64,000 nucleotides of DNA from NC2004 sp050874905 (GTDB lineage: Bacteria > Bacillota > Clostridia > Lachnospirales > Lachnospiraceae): positions 62,001-126,000 of the forward strand of contig JBNMLP010000003.1 in NCBI GenBank assembly GCA_050874905.1, read 5' to 3'. Within the stretch, counting starts at the first letter, position 1. Every line of letters starts with the position of its first letter. The translations under genes and the position numbers were made by a program. Below the pieces are notes generated by a model. The model was not told where the DNA came from. It did no database searches and was given only the letters and a program-made list of their open reading frames with translations. Below are positions 18,014 to 26,536 of the stretch, piece after piece.

Positions 18014-19453
18014 ATGATTGGATTGATACAAAACGATGAACGGTACGATTATGACATCCGCACGCTGTTACAGGCGTTTTATGAAAATGAAAAGATCGTG
18101 CCGACGCGAGAGAATACCAGAATGCAGCTTACGGTGACCTTTCAGGAAGAAGGGGAGCATCAGGCGGTATTTCAAACGGAAGATGGCAGCGTTATAAAAC
18201 GGTCTTTTTCCGGAGATTACCGGGATAAAATGCTGACCAGAAACACCGTCAAGGAAGCCATTTACAGCATACTCTGCGAAGCCTGTGGACACACGCTGCC
18301 GTGGGGAACACTGACGGGTATCCGGCCGGTTAAGATCATAACCGGATATCTGGAACAGGGGTGCAGCGAACAGGAGGCACTTGCCCGTTTCAAAAAGGAT
18401 TACGTGGCATCTGACCAGAAAGCAGAATTAAGCTTAGAGGTTGCAAAAAAAGAGCAGGAAATTTTAAAAGGAATCGATTATGAGAGGCAGTACAGTCTTT
18501 ATATCGGAATTCCGTTCTGCCCGTCAAGATGCCTTTATTGTTCTTTTACCTCGTATCCGCTGACCTTATATGAGGAGTATGTGGACACTTATCTTTCGGC
18601 ACTCTTTCGGGAGATTGATTTTGCAAAGAATGCAATGAAGGGGCGGCATGTCAACAGCATTTATATCGGTGGTGGTACGCCGACATCACTGACGGCCGAA
18701 CAATTAAAACGGCTGCTTCATAAGATCGAGGTTTCGTTTGACCTTTCCCATATGCGGGAGTTTACCGTGGAAGCAGGACGGCCGGACAGCATTACGAGAG
18801 ACAAATTAGCAGCCATACTGGAAAGCCCGGCAACGAGGATCAGCATTAATCCGCAGACGATGAACGATCAGACGTTAAAGCTGATCGGAAGAAAGCATAC
18901 CGTCGAACAGGTGAAAGAAACCTTTTATCTGGCGAGAGAGATGGGATTTGACAACATTAACATGGATCTGATCATGGGACTTTTAGGAGAAAATGAGCAG
19001 ATGGTGGCACATACACTTTCTGAGATAGAAGCATTAAGTCCGGATAATCTAACGATCCACTCGCTGGCGATCAAACGTGCAGCTAACTTAAATACCAGAC
19101 GAGAAGAATACGAACATGTGGCGCGTGGAACAACGAACGGTATGCTTTTGATGGCAGACCGGACGGCAAGAACTCTTTCCATGAAGCCATATTATTTATA
19201 CCGACAGAAGAATATTCCCGGCAATTTTGAAAATGTGGGATATGCCCGTCCGGGAAAGGAAGGAATCTACAACATTCTTATCATGGAAGAAAAGCAGACG
19301 ATCCTTGCACTCGGAGCAGGAGCCGCAAGCAAGTATGTGTTTGGAAAGGGACAGCGTATTGAACGTACCGAGAATGTCAAAGATGTGAAGCTTTATGTAG
19401 AACGGATTGATGAGATGATCAAACGAAAATGTGATATGCTTGAGAGCATGTAG
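18014..19453 (+). CDS. hemZ: Radical SAM coproporphyrinogen dehydrogenase-like protein HemZ
   Basis: 479 residues. The family is annotated as oxygen-independent coproporphyrinogen III dehydrogenase. An N-terminal ~165-residue region unique to HemZ precedes the radical SAM core, whose cluster motif is CPSRCLYCSF near residue 170; YIGGGTPTSL and AGRPDSI follow. No other haem gene is in the window, so a role in haem synthesis is not supported by context and the true substrate is uncertain. It starts four bases after the MBL gene, so translational coupling is likely. Confidence 0.9.
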   Translation: MIGLIQNDERYDYDIRTLLQAFYENEKIVPTRENTRMQLTVTFQEEGEHQAVFQTEDGSVIKRSFSGDYRDKMLTRNTVKEAIYSILCEACGHTLPWGTLTGIRPVKIITGYLEQGCSEQEALARFKKDYVASDQKAELSLEVAKKEQEILKGIDYERQYSLYIGIPFCPSRCLYCSFTSYPLTLYEEYVDTYLSALFREIDFAKNAMKGRHVNSIYIGGGTPTSLTAEQLKRLLHKIEVSFDLSHMREFTVEAGRPDSITRDKLAAILESPATRISINPQTMNDQTLKLIGRKHTVEQVKETFYLAREMGFDNINMDLIMGLLGENEQMVAHTLSEIEALSPDNLTIHSLAIKRAANLNTRREEYEHVARGTTNGMLLMADRTARTLSMKPYYLYRQKNIPGNFENVGYARPGKEGIYNILIMEEKQTILALGAGAASKYVFGKGQRIERTENVKDVKLYVERIDEMIKRKCDMLESM

Positions 19454-19462
19454 CAGGGAGGA

Positions 19463-20122
19463 ATGATCCGGAGCATGGAACGAATTTGGAATCAAAGTGT
19501 GGATAGTGAATTTGCGAAGGCGTTGACACACGGGATGCTGGTGAGCAATGTGGCATACTTAGTGAGTCAGGAGCTGAACCTGTCGGAGGAGGAGTGTGCG
19601 GTAGCGGCGTTAGCCGGAATGGTACATGACATTGGAAAAATGCAGTTAAATTCCTATGTCAATCTGAATCCCGATCAGAAACAGTCAATGAGTATTGATG
19701 AGATCCGCTATGTGCGTACTCATCCAACGTTAGGATATGCCATCCTTACGGAGCAGGGATTTGATCCCAAAATCTGTGAGGCTGTGTTATATCACCATGA
19801 GAATTACGATGGAACCGGGTATCCGGCGAATCTTGCAGGAGAGAAGATTCCTTATCTTGCGAGAATTTTAAGAGTGTGCGATGTATTTTCCGCCCTGATC
19901 TCAGAGCGGCCGTACCGGGAAGCATTTGATATAGATACCGCAGTAGAATTGATGATTGATGAGGTGCGTCATTTTGATATGCGTATTTTCCTTGCATTTC
20001 AAAGAGTGGTGCAGTCCAATGAGCTGATCTTTTCCATTGGCAAACTTTCCATGTTTACCAGTGATGAGTTCCATTATGAGTTTAATAAATCCGGCCATGC
20101 GCCGATTGAAATAACCAGTTAA
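19463..20122 (+). CDS. Stand-alone HD-GYP domain phosphohydrolase
   Basis: 219 residues consisting of essentially one HD domain: THGMLVSNVAYL, MVHDIGKM (HD) near residue 53, and HHENYDGTGYP (the GYP signature) near residue 112. HD-GYP proteins typically degrade cyclic di-GMP or related cyclic dinucleotides. There is no receiver or sensor domain. The start is uncertain: AGGGAGG is only one base from ATG 19463 and 13 bases from ATG 19475. It follows hemZ by nine bases and precedes aspS. Confidence 0.85.
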   Translation: MIRSMERIWNQSVDSEFAKALTHGMLVSNVAYLVSQELNLSEEECAVAALAGMVHDIGKMQLNSYVNLNPDQKQSMSIDEIRYVRTHPTLGYAILTEQGFDPKICEAVLYHHENYDGTGYPANLAGEKIPYLARILRVCDVFSALISERPYREAFDIDTAVELMIDEVRHFDMRIFLAFQRVVQSNELIFSIGKLSMFTSDEFHYEFNKSGHAPIEITS

Positions 20123-20149
20123 GAAAACAAATAGTAGGAGGATAAAAAA

Positions 20150-21967
20150 ATGGCAGAATCTATGAGAGGCTTGAAACGAAGCCATAGATGTGCAGAACTG
20201 AGCAAGGCAAATGTAGGTGAGAAGGTTACTGTGATGGGATGGGTACAGAAATCCCGTAATACCGGTGGATTGATCTTTGTTGATTTAAGAGACCGCAGTG
20301 GATTATTACAGATCACTTTTCATGAGGACAAGCTTGCAAAGGAAGATTTTGATAAGGCATACAAGCTGCGCAGCGAGTATGTGATCGCTGTAACCGGACA
20401 GGTAGTAGAGCGGGAAGGCGGTATCAATAAAAACTTAAAAACTGGAGAGATCGAGGTGATCGCAGAGACACTGCGTGTTCTTTCCGAAGCTGATACACCT
20501 CCATTTCCAATTGAGGCCAATTCCAAAACGAAGGAAGATATCCGCCTGAAATACCGTTATCTGGATCTGCGTCGCCCGGATCTTCAGAAGAACCTGATGA
20601 TGCGGAGCAAGGTTGCCGGAATTATCCGCCAGTTTTTAACAGAGGAGGGATTTTTAGAGATTGAGACTCCGGTACTTTGTAAGAGTACCCCGGAGGGAGC
20701 AAGAGATTATCTCGTGCCAAGCCGTGTACATCCGGGGAATTTCTATGCACTGCCACAGTCTCCACAGATCTTTAAGCAGCTTTTGATGTGTTCCGGTTAT
20801 GACCGTTATTTCCAGATTGCTAAATGTTTCCGTGACGAGGATCTTCGTGCAGATCGTCAGCCGGAATTTACCCAGATTGATATGGAACTTTCCTTTGTGG
20901 ATGTGGACGATGTCATTGATGTGAATGAGCGGCTGATCGCAAAGGTATTTAAGGAAGTGCTGGATGTTGATGTAGAGCTTCCAATGAAGCGCATGACATG
21001 GGCAGAGGCGATGCGCCGTTTCGGTTCTGATAAACCGGATACCCGTTTCGGTATGGAACTAAATGATGTGACAGAGGTTGTCAAGGACTGTGAGTTTGTT
21101 GTATTTAAGAGTGCCATCGAAAACGGTGGTTCTGTCCGTGGTATCAATGCGAAGGGACAGGGCGGCATGTCACGTAAGAAGATTGATTCTTTAGTAGATT
21201 TTGCGAAAGACTACGGTGCAAAAGGACTGGCATATATTGCGATCGGTGAGGACGGTACGAGAAAGTCTTCCTTCGCCAAATTTATGAAAGATGAAGAGAT
21301 GGATGCGTTGGTACATGCAATGCAGGGTGAGCCTGGTGATCTGCTTTTATTTGCAGCAGATAAAAATAAAACAGTATTTGCAGTGCTTGGAGCACTCCGG
21401 ATCGAGCTTGCAAAGCGTATGGATCTGATCGATCCAAAGCAGTTTAACTTCCTCTGGGTAACAGAGTTCCCAATGTTTGAGTATTCCGAGGAGCAGGGAC
21501 GTTATCTGGCAATGCATCATCCATTTACGATGCCGATGGAAGAGGATCTTGCGTTATTAGATACGAAGGAGCCATGGGAAGCCAGAGCAAAAGCGTACGA
21601 CATTGTATTAAACGGCTGTGAGTTAGGTGGAGGTTCTGTTCGTATTTCCATGAACGATGTACAGGAGAAAATGTTTACTGCACTGGGATTTTCCAAAGAA
21701 GAAGCCTACGACCGTTTCGGTTTCCTCCTGAATGCGTTTAAATATGGTGTACCGCCACACGCAGGACTGGCATTTGGATTTGACCGTATGATCATGCTGA
21801 TGACCGGATCAGAGAGTATCCGCGACGTCATTGCATTTCCTAAGGTAAAGGATGCGTCCGATCTGATGTCTGAGGCTCCGAATGTGGTAGAACCAAAACA
21901 GTTAGAGGAATTGTTCATAAAACCAACCAAAGTAGAGAAAAATACAGACGAGGTAGAGGAAGAGTAG
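20150..21967 (+). CDS. aspS: Aspartyl-tRNA synthetase
   Basis: Class II synthetase, 605 residues, bacterial type. N-terminal OB anticodon-binding domain (GWVQKSRNTGGLIFVDLRDRSG), catalytic motif 2 (FRDEDLRADRQPEFTQ), a GAD insertion domain (~290-420) and motif 3 (GLAFGFDRMIML). A clear AGGAGG lies 7 bases before the ATG. Whether it is discriminating or also charges tRNA-Asn cannot be told without the gat genes. Confidence 0.97.
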   Translation: MAESMRGLKRSHRCAELSKANVGEKVTVMGWVQKSRNTGGLIFVDLRDRSGLLQITFHEDKLAKEDFDKAYKLRSEYVIAVTGQVVEREGGINKNLKTGEIEVIAETLRVLSEADTPPFPIEANSKTKEDIRLKYRYLDLRRPDLQKNLMMRSKVAGIIRQFLTEEGFLEIETPVLCKSTPEGARDYLVPSRVHPGNFYALPQSPQIFKQLLMCSGYDRYFQIAKCFRDEDLRADRQPEFTQIDMELSFVDVDDVIDVNERLIAKVFKEVLDVDVELPMKRMTWAEAMRRFGSDKPDTRFGMELNDVTEVVKDCEFVVFKSAIENGGSVRGINAKGQGGMSRKKIDSLVDFAKDYGAKGLAYIAIGEDGTRKSSFAKFMKDEEMDALVHAMQGEPGDLLLFAADKNKTVFAVLGALRIELAKRMDLIDPKQFNFLWVTEFPMFEYSEEQGRYLAMHHPFTMPMEEDLALLDTKEPWEARAKAYDIVLNGCELGGGSVRISMNDVQEKMFTALGFSKEEAYDRFGFLLNAFKYGVPPHAGLAFGFDRMIMLMTGSESIRDVIAFPKVKDASDLMSEAPNVVEPKQLEELFIKPTKVEKNTDEVEEE

Positions 21968-22007
21968 TGACAGGCCTTAATATAGAATGAAATGCAGGTG
22001 ATTTAAG

Positions 22008-22985
22008 ATGGAAGAAAAAAAGATAGATTATGATGCAATTGCGCAGATTGGAACAGTTGACGTGCTCATCCCTACCTATCATCCGGATGAAAAACTCGAG
22101 TCTCTGATCAAACGTCTTCATAAGCAGACCATTCAGCCACGACATATCTATATTATGAATACGGAAGAGAATTTTTTTAAAAATCAAGAAGTCGATCACT
22201 ATGACGATATTACAGTACACCATATTTCCAAATATGAGTTTGATCATGGTGGAACAAGGAACCGGGCTGCCAGCCAGTCTGATGCAGATTTTCTGTTGTT
22301 TATGACACAGGATGCCATTCCGAAAAACAAGCATTTGATCGAGCAGCTATTACTTCCGATGGAAGATGATGAGATTGGTGTTTCCTATGCGAGACAGTTA
22401 GGAGATAAGCAGGCCAATTATCTGGAATATTATACGAGAACCTTTAATTATCCGGCGAAAAGCAGAAAGAAGACAAAGGACGATCTTGCTACGCTGGGCA
22501 TCAAAACCTTTTTTTGCTCCAATGTATGTGCGCTTTACCGCAGAAGCACCTACGAGCAGATGGGAGGTTTCGTGCTTCATGCGATCTTTAACGAAGATAT
22601 GATGATGGCAGCATCCATGATCGAGGCAGGTTATGCCGTTTATTATGCGGCAGATGCCAAGGTGATACACTGGCATGATTATACTGGAATGCAGCAGTTA
22701 AAACGGAATTTTGATCTGGCGGTATCGCAGGAAATGGCAGGCGGTCTGCTAAAAGAGATCAAATCGGAAAAAGAAGGCGTGCGGCTGGTCGTAAAGACGG
22801 CGGGACATATGCTGAAACGTGGAAAGATCGGGTTGATGTTTCGATCTATCTGGTTAAACGGTTGTAAGTTTATCGGATACCGGCTGGGTAAGAATTACCG
22901 CCACTTAAGCCGGGGGATGATCCGCAAACTTACGATGAGCCCGAGTTTCTGGACGGGGTACTGGGATCGTTTGATGCAGCTATAA
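22008..22985 (+). CDS. Glycosyltransferase family 2 (rhamnosyltransferase-like)
   Basis: 325 residues, GT-A fold. VDVLIPTYHPDEKL begins the nucleotide-sugar domain near residue 15; FDHGGTRNRAA, FLLFMTQDAIP (DxD-like D) and FNEDMMMAASMI follow, and the end is basic. The FDHGGTRN motif resembles rhamnosyltransferases of surface polysaccharide pathways, but no sugar-nucleotide genes are nearby. The CobL-like gene starts 18 bases downstream, probably the same transcript. Confidence 0.85.
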   Translation: MEEKKIDYDAIAQIGTVDVLIPTYHPDEKLESLIKRLHKQTIQPRHIYIMNTEENFFKNQEVDHYDDITVHHISKYEFDHGGTRNRAASQSDADFLLFMTQDAIPKNKHLIEQLLLPMEDDEIGVSYARQLGDKQANYLEYYTRTFNYPAKSRKKTKDDLATLGIKTFFCSNVCALYRRSTYEQMGGFVLHAIFNEDMMMAASMIEAGYAVYYAADAKVIHWHDYTGMQQLKRNFDLAVSQEMAGGLLKEIKSEKEGVRLVVKTAGHMLKRGKIGLMFRSIWLNGCKFIGYRLGKNYRHLSRGMIRKLTMSPSFWTGYWDRLMQL

Positions 22986-23003
22986 GAACAGGAGGTAAAA
23001 ACT

Positions 23004-23909
23004 ATGGGTGAGAATGCAAATACTTTTCGTAATACGGAAATGTTAAACTGGATGGGATTTTTCTCTGAGAAAATGGATGTAAGTCCGGAGAAAATTCATC
23101 CGATGAATATTTGTGGAAAAAAGAAAAATGTTGTACCGCTGATCGAAAGCCATAAACGTGTGATGATCTTTGCGGATGAAAGCCATAAAGATTTATGCTA
23201 CGAGCTGTGGGAGGCTGGACTGGGTGCCTGTAAGGTGATGATCGGAACAGGCACTGCACCGGGAAGCGATATTTTAAGCACCGATATTCAGAGTGTGATG
23301 GGGCGCGAGATTGAGGGACCAACGGTATTATTTGTAACAAATGAAAACACCAGGGAGTCTTACCGGATTGGCATTAAGAATGAGAATTTCAGCCGGGGAC
23401 CGATCCGTTATGTTGGAAATGAGATCCGTGCAGTGATCATGAGCCTGTTAGATGTGGACCGCCAGGATACGATCTGCATTGTAAGTGGAGAATCGATTGT
23501 AATCGAGGCTGCGATCGCAGCAAGCGAGGGTACGATCATTGCAGTAGAGCCGGATGCCGGATCTATGCGCGCGATGGAAGAAAATGCTGCCAAATTTGGT
23601 GTACATAATGTGGAGATTATTGAGGGAGTAGACCAGGAGGCATGGAAAGAGCTTCCGGTTCCAAGACTTGCTTTTATTGTGGCAGACAAGCATTTAGAAG
23701 AAAACATTGCAGCACTGCTTCAAAAGAATCCACATATGCAGTTTGTAGTATATACACTGGAATTAGATACGTTATCCGGTATCAAACCATTGTTTGAAAA
23801 ATATGGTGTCTCCAATACGGAAGTGATGCAGATTTCTGTATCAAAAACCAATCACAACAATGTATTTATTGCACAGCCTTCTCCGTGGCTGATCACAGGA
23901 GAAGCGTAA
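23004..23909 (+). CDS. Degenerate CobL/CbiE-CbiT-like methyltransferase homologue
   Basis: 301 residues with no obvious membrane segment. Residues ~65-130 resemble the end of the CbiE (precorrin C5-methyltransferase) domain, and FSRGPIRYVGNEIRAVIMSLL (read in two overlapping parts) followed by IEAAIAASEGTIIAVEP and FGVHNVEIIEGVDQEAWKELPVP resembles CbiT/CobL. The SAM-binding glycine motif is reduced: residues 160-164 read VSGES where CbiT has a GxGxG loop. No cobalamin gene is present nearby. I infer a diverged, possibly non-methylating family member. Cotranscription with the upstream glycosyltransferase is likely. Confidence 0.65.
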   Translation: MGENANTFRNTEMLNWMGFFSEKMDVSPEKIHPMNICGKKKNVVPLIESHKRVMIFADESHKDLCYELWEAGLGACKVMIGTGTAPGSDILSTDIQSVMGREIEGPTVLFVTNENTRESYRIGIKNENFSRGPIRYVGNEIRAVIMSLLDVDRQDTICIVSGESIVIEAAIAASEGTIIAVEPDAGSMRAMEENAAKFGVHNVEIIEGVDQEAWKELPVPRLAFIVADKHLEENIAALLQKNPHMQFVVYTLELDTLSGIKPLFEKYGVSNTEVMQISVSKTNHNNVFIAQPSPWLITGEA

Positions 23910-23946
23910 AACAGACCGGATGCGCGGGGCATCGGGAAAGATTCGC

Positions 23947-23975
23947 TTGAATTTCGACCGTAATCATACTATAAT
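23947..23975 (+). promoter_or_regulatory. Promoter of the LCP-family gene
   Basis: TTGAAT (23947-23952), 17-nt spacer, TATAAT (23970-23975), 45 bases before the start codon. Confidence 0.82.
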
Positions 23976-24020
23976 CGTAACTAAGAGTTTCTAAAAATAG
24001 GGAAGATGGAGTGATTGGAA

Positions 24021-25001
24021 ATGAGCAAATGGCTGAAGATTCTGATTGTTCTGCTATTCATTGCTGCGATTGGCTTTGGCGGATACAAAGGAATACAACA
24101 GAATAAAGCAATCAAAAAATCAAACGCGAATGCCGTAGTTTCCTTTGCGGACATGAATAAAAGTAAGATGGGCAGCTATAGCCTGACGGGGGATGAAAAG
24201 GTAAAGAACATCTTATTGGTAGGTTCCGACAAGCGTGGCAGTGAAACAGGATATGGTCGTTCTGATTGTATGCTGATCGTATCGATCGATAAAAAGAATA
24301 ACCAGCTAAAGATGACTTCACTGCTTGGAGATGCCTATGTAGACATTCCAGGCTATGGAGAGAACCGGCTGAGCATGGCTTATTCCATTGGCGGAATTTC
24401 TCTGCTGTATGAAACCATTGCAAGCAATTATGGGATACAGCTGAATAATTATGCGATCGTGGAATTTAAAGATTTTGTTTCGATCATAGATAAGATTGGC
24501 GGAGTGACGATCGATGTTACAGAATTTGAGGCCAAATATCTGCAGTATTATTATGATGACCAGAATGTAAAAAATATAGCGATCGGAGAGAATCTGCTAA
24601 ATGGTACACAGGCACTTGCCTATGTCCGGATCAAACAGGATGCAGCAGGAGATTATGGGCGTACGGTAAGAGAGCGTAAGTTGATGAAGGCAATGTACAG
24701 TTCCCTTTCCAAGTCATCTGTATCCAGTCTTTTGGATATGGTAAAGCAGCTTGTAAAATCAATGACAACGGATCTTACTTCGAAAGAGATTACCACGTAT
24801 CTGGCAGATGTGATCGCCATGAGTGAGGATGACGTAAAGGAATACGTCCTTCCTGCAGATGGACAGTACTCGGTAGAAACGGTGGACGGAGTAACCGTAT
24901 ATCGTTTTGATGCAGATGTAGTCCGAAAAGATGTTGCTGATTTTATGTACAATCCGGTCATGCAGCAGGACATTGTGGATACCAATGACACAGAGGAATA
25001 G
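24021..25001 (+). CDS. LytR-CpsA-Psr (LCP) family cell-wall glycopolymer ligase
   Basis: 326 residues, membrane-anchored by a helix at ~5-25 with the LCP domain outside. LCP enzymes transfer lipid-linked glycopolymers to peptidoglycan or related acceptors. Visible are VGSDKRG near residue 70, GYGRSDCMLIVSID, the conserved Asp/Arg residues around GENRLSMAYSIGG, and YVRIKQDAAGDYGRTVRERK with the arginines that hold the pyrophosphate. A TTG at 24015 is in frame, but GGAG at 24008-24011 fits ATG 24021. A monocistronic promoter precedes it, and the ilvN promoter follows directly. Confidence 0.92.
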   Translation: MSKWLKILIVLLFIAAIGFGGYKGIQQNKAIKKSNANAVVSFADMNKSKMGSYSLTGDEKVKNILLVGSDKRGSETGYGRSDCMLIVSIDKKNNQLKMTSLLGDAYVDIPGYGENRLSMAYSIGGISLLYETIASNYGIQLNNYAIVEFKDFVSIIDKIGGVTIDVTEFEAKYLQYYYDDQNVKNIAIGENLLNGTQALAYVRIKQDAAGDYGRTVRERKLMKAMYSSLSKSSVSSLLDMVKQLVKSMTTDLTSKEITTYLADVIAMSEDDVKEYVLPADGQYSVETVDGVTVYRFDADVVRKDVADFMYNPVMQQDIVDTNDTEE

Positions 25002-25017
25002 TCTGTTACAGAGCAGA

Positions 25018-25046
25018 TTGACAAAGGAAACGGATGTTGCTACAAT
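25018..25046 (+). promoter_or_regulatory. Promoter of ilvN
   Basis: TTGACA (25018-25023), 17-nt spacer, TACAAT (25041-25046), only 32 bases before the start codon, leaving no room for a leader attenuator or T-box. Confidence 0.85.
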
Positions 25047-25078
25047 GATGGTTGCAAAAAGAGAAAGGTGGATATAAC

Positions 25079-25588
25079 ATGAGACGAAGTGTATTATCTT
25101 TGTTAGTGGAAAATACATCAGGTGTGTTAAGCCGGGTAGCCGGACTGTTCAGTCGGCGTGGCTATAATATTGACAGTCTGACAGTAGGAGAGACAATGGA
25201 TCCCAAATATTCCCGTATGACGGTGGCGCTTCATGGGGATGATGCGATCATTGACCAGATCAAAAAACAGCTGATGAAGTTAGAAGATGTGATCAGTATT
25301 GATGAATTAAAAGATGATGAGTCGGTATGCCGTGAACTTGTTTTAGTTAAGTTGGAGTGCAGCAGACAGCAGAAACAGGATGTGATCGCAATTGCAGACG
25401 TGTTCCGTGCAAAGATCGTGGATGTGGGAATCCATTCACTGATGATTGAATTGACCGGTAACACAAACAAGATCAACGCATTTCTGGCACTGCTGGAGGA
25501 TTATACGATCCGTCAGATTGTTAGAACCGGATTGACTGGTCTGATCCGTGGCAATTATGAAATGGCAGAAACGGATAATGAAAGATAA
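25079..25588 (+). CDS. ilvN: Acetolactate synthase small (regulatory) subunit
   Basis: Regulatory subunit that confers valine feedback on acetolactate synthase. 169 residues. N-terminal ACT domain (LLVENTSGVLSRVAGLFSRRGYNIDSLTVG) and the C-terminal ALS_ss_C domain (VFRAKIVDVG, LLEDYTIRQIVRTGLTGLIRG). The frame opens at 25052; AAAGGTGG marks ATG 25079. It stands alone with its own promoter and terminator, 15 kb from the catalytic subunit gene ilvB. Confidence 0.95.
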   Translation: MRRSVLSLLVENTSGVLSRVAGLFSRRGYNIDSLTVGETMDPKYSRMTVALHGDDAIIDQIKKQLMKLEDVISIDELKDDESVCRELVLVKLECSRQQKQDVIAIADVFRAKIVDVGIHSLMIELTGNTNKINAFLALLEDYTIRQIVRTGLTGLIRGNYEMAETDNER

Positions 25589-25612
25589 GAGATACGATAG
25601 GAACGGAAGAAT

Positions 25613-25647
25613 AAAGTGTGGTTGTCTTAGGATAGCTGCACTTTTTT
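25613..25647 (+). terminator. Terminator after ilvN
   Basis: 14-bp stem with several G-U pairs (AAAGTGTGGTTGTC / GATAGCTGCACTTT), TTAG loop, then TTTTTT. Confidence 0.82.
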
Positions 25648-25704
25648 GATGAGAATAAAAAGTGAACTTGACTGGCAGGATCACTTACAGAATGGAGAAT
25701 CAGG

Positions 25705-26409
25705 ATGGAGAAAGAAAATTTAGCCCAGAAAATTGCGGAGGAACTTCGGAATATGATCCTGGAAGAACATATTTACCAATATGGAGAGAAGCTTCCCAAT
25801 GAGAATGAATTATCCAGACATTTAGGAGTCAGCCGCACTACGCTTCGTGAGGGAATTCGGATCTTAGCCTCAGAAGGAGTATTGGAAGTAAAGCGTGGCA
25901 GGGGAACTTTTGTAGCAGAGGAGGTTGACCAGATTGCCAACAGCAGAATAGAGATACAGGATTTCTCCAATATGAAAATTACACTGCGGGATTTATATGA
26001 AGCACGTATGATCTTTGAGCCGGAGGCCGCAGCACTTGCCTGTAAACGTGCCACGGATGAGGAGATTGAACAGATCCTTGCACTGGGAGAGGAATGCCAG
26101 CGGCAGCTTTTAAAAAATCCGGAAGGAAAGGATCGGATTGCATCTGAGAGTGCTTTTCACGGTGCAATTTTAAAGGCTTCCCACAATGATTTTTTAAGCC
26201 AGTTTATGCCGATGCTGACAGAAACAATTGAGAAGACGTTTTCTCTAAACTACAATCTGACAGTTGTGGCAGAAGATGCGTATAAAGATCATATCCTGAT
26301 CATGAAATTTTTAAAGATGCGGGATGCACAGGCACTGAAAAGTGCCGTGACGATTCATCTGCATCATGCGGTATGGAATGAACAACTTCCATGGACAGAA
26401 GATAGATAA
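25705..26409 (+). CDS. GntR-family transcriptional regulator, FadR subfamily
   Basis: 234 residues. N-terminal winged helix-turn-helix (LPNENELSRHLGVSRTTLREGIRIL, wing KRGRGTFV, ~30-70) and an all-helical FCD effector domain (~90-220) with candidate metal or ligand histidines in FHGAILKASH, DHILIM and HLHHAVW. FadR-type regulators bind TNGTNNNACNA palindromes. Two exact matches lie just downstream over the ilvC start site, so this protein is the obvious candidate regulator of ilvC. The effector is unknown; a branched-chain pathway metabolite is plausible by position only. Confidence 0.92.
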   Translation: MEKENLAQKIAEELRNMILEEHIYQYGEKLPNENELSRHLGVSRTTLREGIRILASEGVLEVKRGRGTFVAEEVDQIANSRIEIQDFSNMKITLRDLYEARMIFEPEAAALACKRATDEEIEQILALGEECQRQLLKNPEGKDRIASESAFHGAILKASHNDFLSQFMPMLTETIEKTFSLNYNLTVVAEDAYKDHILIMKFLKMRDAQALKSAVTIHLHHAVWNEQLPWTEDR

Positions 26410-26449
26410 GCAGGTATAAAAAGTTTTTCTCAGAAGATGGAAAAAAGGG

Positions 26450-26478
26450 TTGACAGATATACAGATACAAGATAGAAT
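26450..26478 (+). promoter_or_regulatory. Promoter of ilvC
   Basis: TTGACA (26450-26455), 17-nt spacer, TAGAAT (26473-26478). Predicted transcription start near 26485. Confidence 0.88.
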
Positions 26479-26480
26479 AG

Positions 26481-26512
26481 TTGTATGACAACGATACAGA
26501 GTTGTATTACAA
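26481..26512 (+). promoter_or_regulatory. Twin FadR-type operators over the ilvC transcription start
   Basis: TTGTATGACAA (26481-26491) and TTGTATTACAA (26502-26512) both fit TNGTNNNACNA. Their centres are 21 bp apart, two DNA turns, so two dimers would lie on one face. The second sits in a perfect 15-bp palindrome AGTTGTA-T-TACAACT. Being just downstream of the -10 box, bound protein should block transcription. Confidence 0.78.
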
Positions 26513-26536
26513 CTATATTTAGGAGGAATGAAAAAG

